From an uncultured Clostridium sp. (GTDB taxonomy: Bacteria; Bacillota; Clostridia; Christensenellales; Pumilibacteraceae): DNA of 7,793 nt. Both the position numbers and the translations under genes were made by a program. The DNA lies in contig USKH01000048.1 in the NCBI GenBank assembly GCA_900555125.1, positions 1 to 7,793 on the forward strand, written 5' to 3'. The number at the start of each line of letters is the position of its first letter. Position 1 is the stretch's first letter. The notes beneath the pieces are model-generated. The model was not told the DNA's origin and did no database searches. It was given only the letters and a program-made list of their open reading frames with translations. Positions 5,556-7,793 of this stretch are shown here, piece after piece.

Positions 5556-6815
5556 TTATTTAATGATATCGGTACCCATGTACTTAACCAGTGCTTCGGG
5601 AACAGTTACGGTACCGTCGGCGTTCTGGTAGTTTTCGAGAATGGCTGCAACCGTTCTGCCCACTGCAAGGCCGGAGCCGTTGAGCGTGTGCAAAAATCCG
5701 GTTTTGCCGTCCTTTTTGTATTTGATGTTCATTCTTCTCGCCTGATAGTCCACGAAGTTGGAGCAGGACGAAATTTCGACGTATCTGCCGTAGGAAGGCA
5801 TCCACACTTCGATGTCGTACGTCTTTGCCGAACTGAATCCGAGGTCGCCGGTGCAAAGGCAAACCACTCTGTACGGAAGTTTTAAAAGTTGCAAAATTTT
5901 TTCGGCTTCGTGCGTGAGGTCTTCGAGTTCGTTCCAGCTGTCTTCGGGCATGGTGAACTTGACAAGTTCGACTTTATTGAACTGATGCTGACGGATAAGA
6001 CCGCGGGTATCTCTTCCCGCGCTGCCGGCTTCCGCGCGGAAGCAAGCGGTGTATGCACAGTAGTGAATGGGAAGATCCTTTGCGTCCACGACGTCGCCTC
6101 TGAGCATGTTGGTTACAGGCACTTCTGCGGTGGGGATAAGGAAATAATCGTAATTTTTAAGCGAGAACGCGTCGTCCTCGAATTTGGGCAGCTGTCCCGT
6201 TCCGGTCATGCTGTCGCGGTTTACCATATAAGGCGGGAAAATTTCGGTGTAGCCGTTTGCCGTGTGAGTGTCCAGCATGAAGTTGTACACTGCGCGCTCC
6301 AATCTTGCCCCCAGTCCGCGATAAACGGTGAAACGCGCGCCGGTGATTTTGGCTGCGGTTGCCGGATCGAGAATATTGAGGTCTGCGCCGATGTCCCAGT
6401 GTGCTTTGGGTTCGAAATCGAACTTGGTGGGCTGCATGAATCTGCGCTGTTCGACGTTTTCGCTGTCGTCCTTGCCGACCGGAACGCTCTTATCGGGAAT
6501 ATTGGGGACGGACAGAGCCGCCATACGAAGGTCTGCCGACACGGTGGACAGTTCGGCGTCCAGAGCCTTTATTCTGTCGCCGTCTGTTTTCTGCTCGGCG
6601 ATGAGTGCGTCGGCGTTGCCGCCTTCTCTTTTTATCTTTGCGATTTCCGCAGTTACCTTGTTGCGGTCGGCTTTGAGTGCTTCCACTTCGCTTATTATTT
6701 CGCGGCGACGCTTGTCCAGCGTTACGACTTTATCGACGTCGTAAGTTCCGCTGCGGGTTGCCATAGCGTCTTTAACCGCCTGTGCGTTTTCTACGATAAA
6801 TCTGATGTCTAACAT
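5556..6815 (-). CDS. serS: Seryl-tRNA synthetase
   Basis: Cytoplasmic class II aminoacyl-tRNA synthetase, 419 aa (E. coli has 430), which charges tRNA-Ser, and in the usual case tRNA-Sec, with serine. Residues 1 to about 105 form the N-terminal tRNA-binding arm, rich in Lys/Glu/Ala with coiled-coil spacing. The catalytic core follows: motif 1 near 170-195 ending at EIFPP (191-195), TAEVP (229-233) for serine binding, motif 2 with FRAEAGSAGRDTRG (259-272) including the ATP-contacting arginines, and motif 3 with GSGLAVGRT (380-388). The protein begins MLDIRFIVEN, the usual start of the family. The ATG has GAGAGG 10 nt upstream. It is the first gene of a probable unit with the Tyr/Pro/Gln-rich membrane protein. 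The leader from the predicted promoter is only about 28 nt, with no room for the T-box riboswitch found before many Firmicutes serS genes. Confidence 0.97.
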   Translation of the reverse strand: MLDIRFIVENAQAVKDAMATRSGTYDVDKVVTLDKRRREIISEVEALKADRNKVTAEIAKIKREGGNADALIAEQKTDGDRIKALDAELSTVSADLRMAALSVPNIPDKSVPVGKDDSENVEQRRFMQPTKFDFEPKAHWDIGADLNILDPATAAKITGARFTVYRGLGARLERAVYNFMLDTHTANGYTEIFPPYMVNRDSMTGTGQLPKFEDDAFSLKNYDYFLIPTAEVPVTNMLRGDVVDAKDLPIHYCAYTACFRAEAGSAGRDTRGLIRQHQFNKVELVKFTMPEDSWNELEDLTHEAEKILQLLKLPYRVVCLCTGDLGFSSAKTYDIEVWMPSYGRYVEISSCSNFVDYQARRMNIKYKKDGKTGFLHTLNGSGLAVGRTVAAILENYQNADGTVTVPEALVKYMGTDIIK

Positions 6816-6850
6816 TATGTTTTTGCCTCTCGTTGGATTGATTACGTACT

Positions 6851-6879
6851 ATTATAGCCTATTGTCACGAAAAAATCAA
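6851..6879 (-). promoter_or_regulatory. serS: serS promoter, SigA type
   Basis: Minus strand TTGATT (6879-6874), a 17-nt spacer, and a perfect TATAAT (6856-6851). Predicted +1 is near 6844, giving a short leader of about 28 nt that contains the GAGAGG ribosome binding site at 6826-6831. Confidence 0.75.
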
Positions 6880-6899
6880 GACTTTTTGCCGTTTTTACC

Positions 6900-6948
6900 G
6901 CTTGGCAGACGCAATTTTTTCCGTAAATGTCGGCCAAGTAGCTTTTTT
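6900..6948 (+). terminator. Weak terminator-like hairpin in the divergent intergenic region
   Basis: CTTGGC (6901-6906) pairs with GCCAAG (6933-6938). GAC/GTC (6908-6910 with 6929-6931) continues the stem past one mismatch. A six-T run follows at 6943-6948. The loop is long and the stem short. It would act in the plus direction, ahead of the flippase gene, either as an attenuator or as insulation. It may also be chance. Confidence 0.25.
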
Positions 6949-6982
6949 GCCCCGAAGCGTGCCGATTTTGTTTTTTTCGGAG

Positions 6983-6990
6983 CATACTAT
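6983..6990 (+). promoter_or_regulatory. Candidate sporulation-sigma -10 element before the flippase gene
   Basis: CATACTAT matches the B. subtilis SigE -10 (CATACAAT) at seven of eight bases and contains CATACTA, the SigG-type -10. No clear partner -35 is visible; the best is GATTTT at 6964-6969. The element is only 5 nt from the ATG, so the transcript would be nearly leaderless. A GGAG at 6979-6982 lies 13 nt from the ATG, too far for an ideal ribosome binding site. Low confidence. Confidence 0.25.
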
Positions 6991-6995
6991 ACGCG

Positions 6996-7793
6996 ATGAA
7001 AAAGTTGAATAATAACAAAAAAACGCTGATTTTGTCGGCGCTGTTGCTCGCGGCGGGCAAAGCGTTTTCGGCGATAGGAAAAATACCGCTGTCGGCGGCA
7101 CTCGGAACGGACGGCGCGGGCTTTTATTTCGCGGCGTTTCCGCTATACGGACTTATCGTGTCGCTCTCGTCGGGCGGAATATGCTCGTGCGTGTCGGCGT
7201 TCGTCGCCGAAGAAAACGGGGCTATCTCCCGCAAAACAATAGCGTTTCTGTCACTTATCGAAATTTTCACTGCGCTTATTCCGGCAACGCTTGTGTTCTT
7301 TCTGGCGGACACAATCGCTAAGGCGCAGAATTTACCGGAAGCGGCGGGCGTATACCGTTCGCTTTGTCCGTCCGTAGTTATATGCGCGGCGTATTCGGTT
7401 ATACGCGGAACTTTACTCGGAAAGCGCGCGTTCGTGCGGTCGGCTTCTGCCGAATTTATTTCTCAGGCGGTAAAAGCGATAATCGCGCCCGTTCTTGCGG
7501 TGGCGGGCGGACTGATTTCGCCTCGTTTTATCGCTCCTTTTGCCGCGCTCGGAACGCTTGCCGCGGAAAGCGTCGCTCTTGTTTTTGCGCTTTTATCTTT
7601 TTTCAAAGCTTCCGGCGGTAAAGAAGACGTATGCGACAAGGCTGCGGCAAAAAGAATATACTTAAAAAGCCTGCCTGTGGCTTTGACCGGTATAATAACT
7701 CCGCTGTGCGCGCTTGCCGACAGTTTTATCGTGCCGGGAATTTTGTGCCGCACTTTCTCACATTCGCAAGCCGCCTCGATGTACGGAGTAAAG
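6996..7793 (+). CDS. Oligosaccharide flippase, SpoVB/MATE-like (MOP superfamily), 3' end outside window
   Basis: Membrane transporter of the polysaccharide-flippase type; 266 codons are present with no stop, against about 500-550 aa for the full family. SpoVB and MurJ relatives move lipid-linked envelope precursors across the membrane, and SpoVB itself is needed for spore cortex in B. subtilis. Evidence: about seven hydrophobic segments (near 11-29, 47-70, 82-104, 122-142, 158-175, 180-203 and 224-246); LGTDGAGFYFAAFPLYG (36-52), which matches the family's first conserved block; SVVICAAYSVIRGTLLGKRA (126-145), which matches the SpoVB-type SxLRGxxxG block; and PVALTGIITPLCALADSFIV (227-246), which resembles the start of the second half. 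The ATG is the only reasonable start. Codon use (many TCG, GCG, GGC) is GC-richer than in serS. SpoVB itself, a general exporter or a MATE pump cannot be separated from half a protein. Confidence 0.8.
   Translation, partial: MKKLNNNKKTLILSALLLAAGKAFSAIGKIPLSAALGTDGAGFYFAAFPLYGLIVSLSSGGICSCVSAFVAEENGAISRKTIAFLSLIEIFTALIPATLVFFLADTIAKAQNLPEAAGVYRSLCPSVVICAAYSVIRGTLLGKRAFVRSASAEFISQAVKAIIAPVLAVAGGLISPRFIAPFAALGTLAAESVALVFALLSFFKASGGKEDVCDKAAAKRIYLKSLPVALTGIITPLCALADSFIVPGILCRTFSHSQAASMYGVK

Noticed and set aside
4791..5885. Long plus-strand frame antisense to the Tyr/Pro/Gln-rich gene
   Set aside because: It is a Leu/Arg/Ile repeat created by the reverse complement of the low-complexity tail, and it runs into serS.
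5889..6812. Long plus-strand frame antisense to serS
   Set aside because: serS carries all class II motifs on the minus strand; the antisense product has no recognisable features.
7124..7753. Minus-strand short frames inside the right-hand gene
   Set aside because: They are shadows of the flippase frame, which is open for 266 codons with family-typical blocks.

Overview
The window looks like chromosomal DNA from a spore-forming Clostridia-type Firmicute. The reasons are a full-length SpoIIE sporulation phosphatase, a ROK glucokinase with the zinc motif usual in Firmicutes, a bacterial-type seryl-tRNA synthetase, consensus SigA-like promoters and AGGAG-type ribosome binding sites. Base composition is mixed, with AT-rich intergenic DNA and GC-richer genes. 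I see no phage, defence, transposase, CRISPR or RNA genes.

Layout from left to right. Positions 1-485 hold no convincing gene. They contain a 93-bp tandem repeat (two full copies and one partial) in which every copy carries a rightward terminator-like hairpin. A structured REP/MITE-like intergenic element and a terminator facing the next gene follow. Five genes then run leftward on the minus strand. In transcription order (right to left) they are serS, a membrane protein with a long Tyr/Pro/Gln/Gly-rich tail, spoIIE, a small three-helix membrane protein, and a ROK glucokinase. At the right edge an oligosaccharide-flippase gene of the SpoVB/MATE-like (MOP) superfamily starts on the plus strand, divergent from serS, and runs off the window.

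Likely transcription units: (1) serS plus the Tyr/Pro/Gln-rich membrane protein, from a clear promoter at 6851-6879, ending at a strong hairpin at 4448-4483; (2) spoIIE, from a candidate promoter that overlaps that same hairpin; (3) the small membrane protein plus glucokinase, from a near-perfect promoter at 2097-2126, ending at the hairpin at 433-455; (4) the divergent flippase gene. SpoIIE and possibly the flippase point to endospore formation. SerS and glucokinase are housekeeping functions (tRNA charging, hexose phosphorylation).

The most unusual signals are regulatory: a terminator fused to the spoIIE promoter and start region, a promoter whose predicted +1 falls on a GTG start codon (possible leaderless mRNA), and the tandemly duplicated terminator unit. 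The Tyr/Pro/Gln-rich membrane protein is the least understood gene. I found no evidence for a new multi-gene system.
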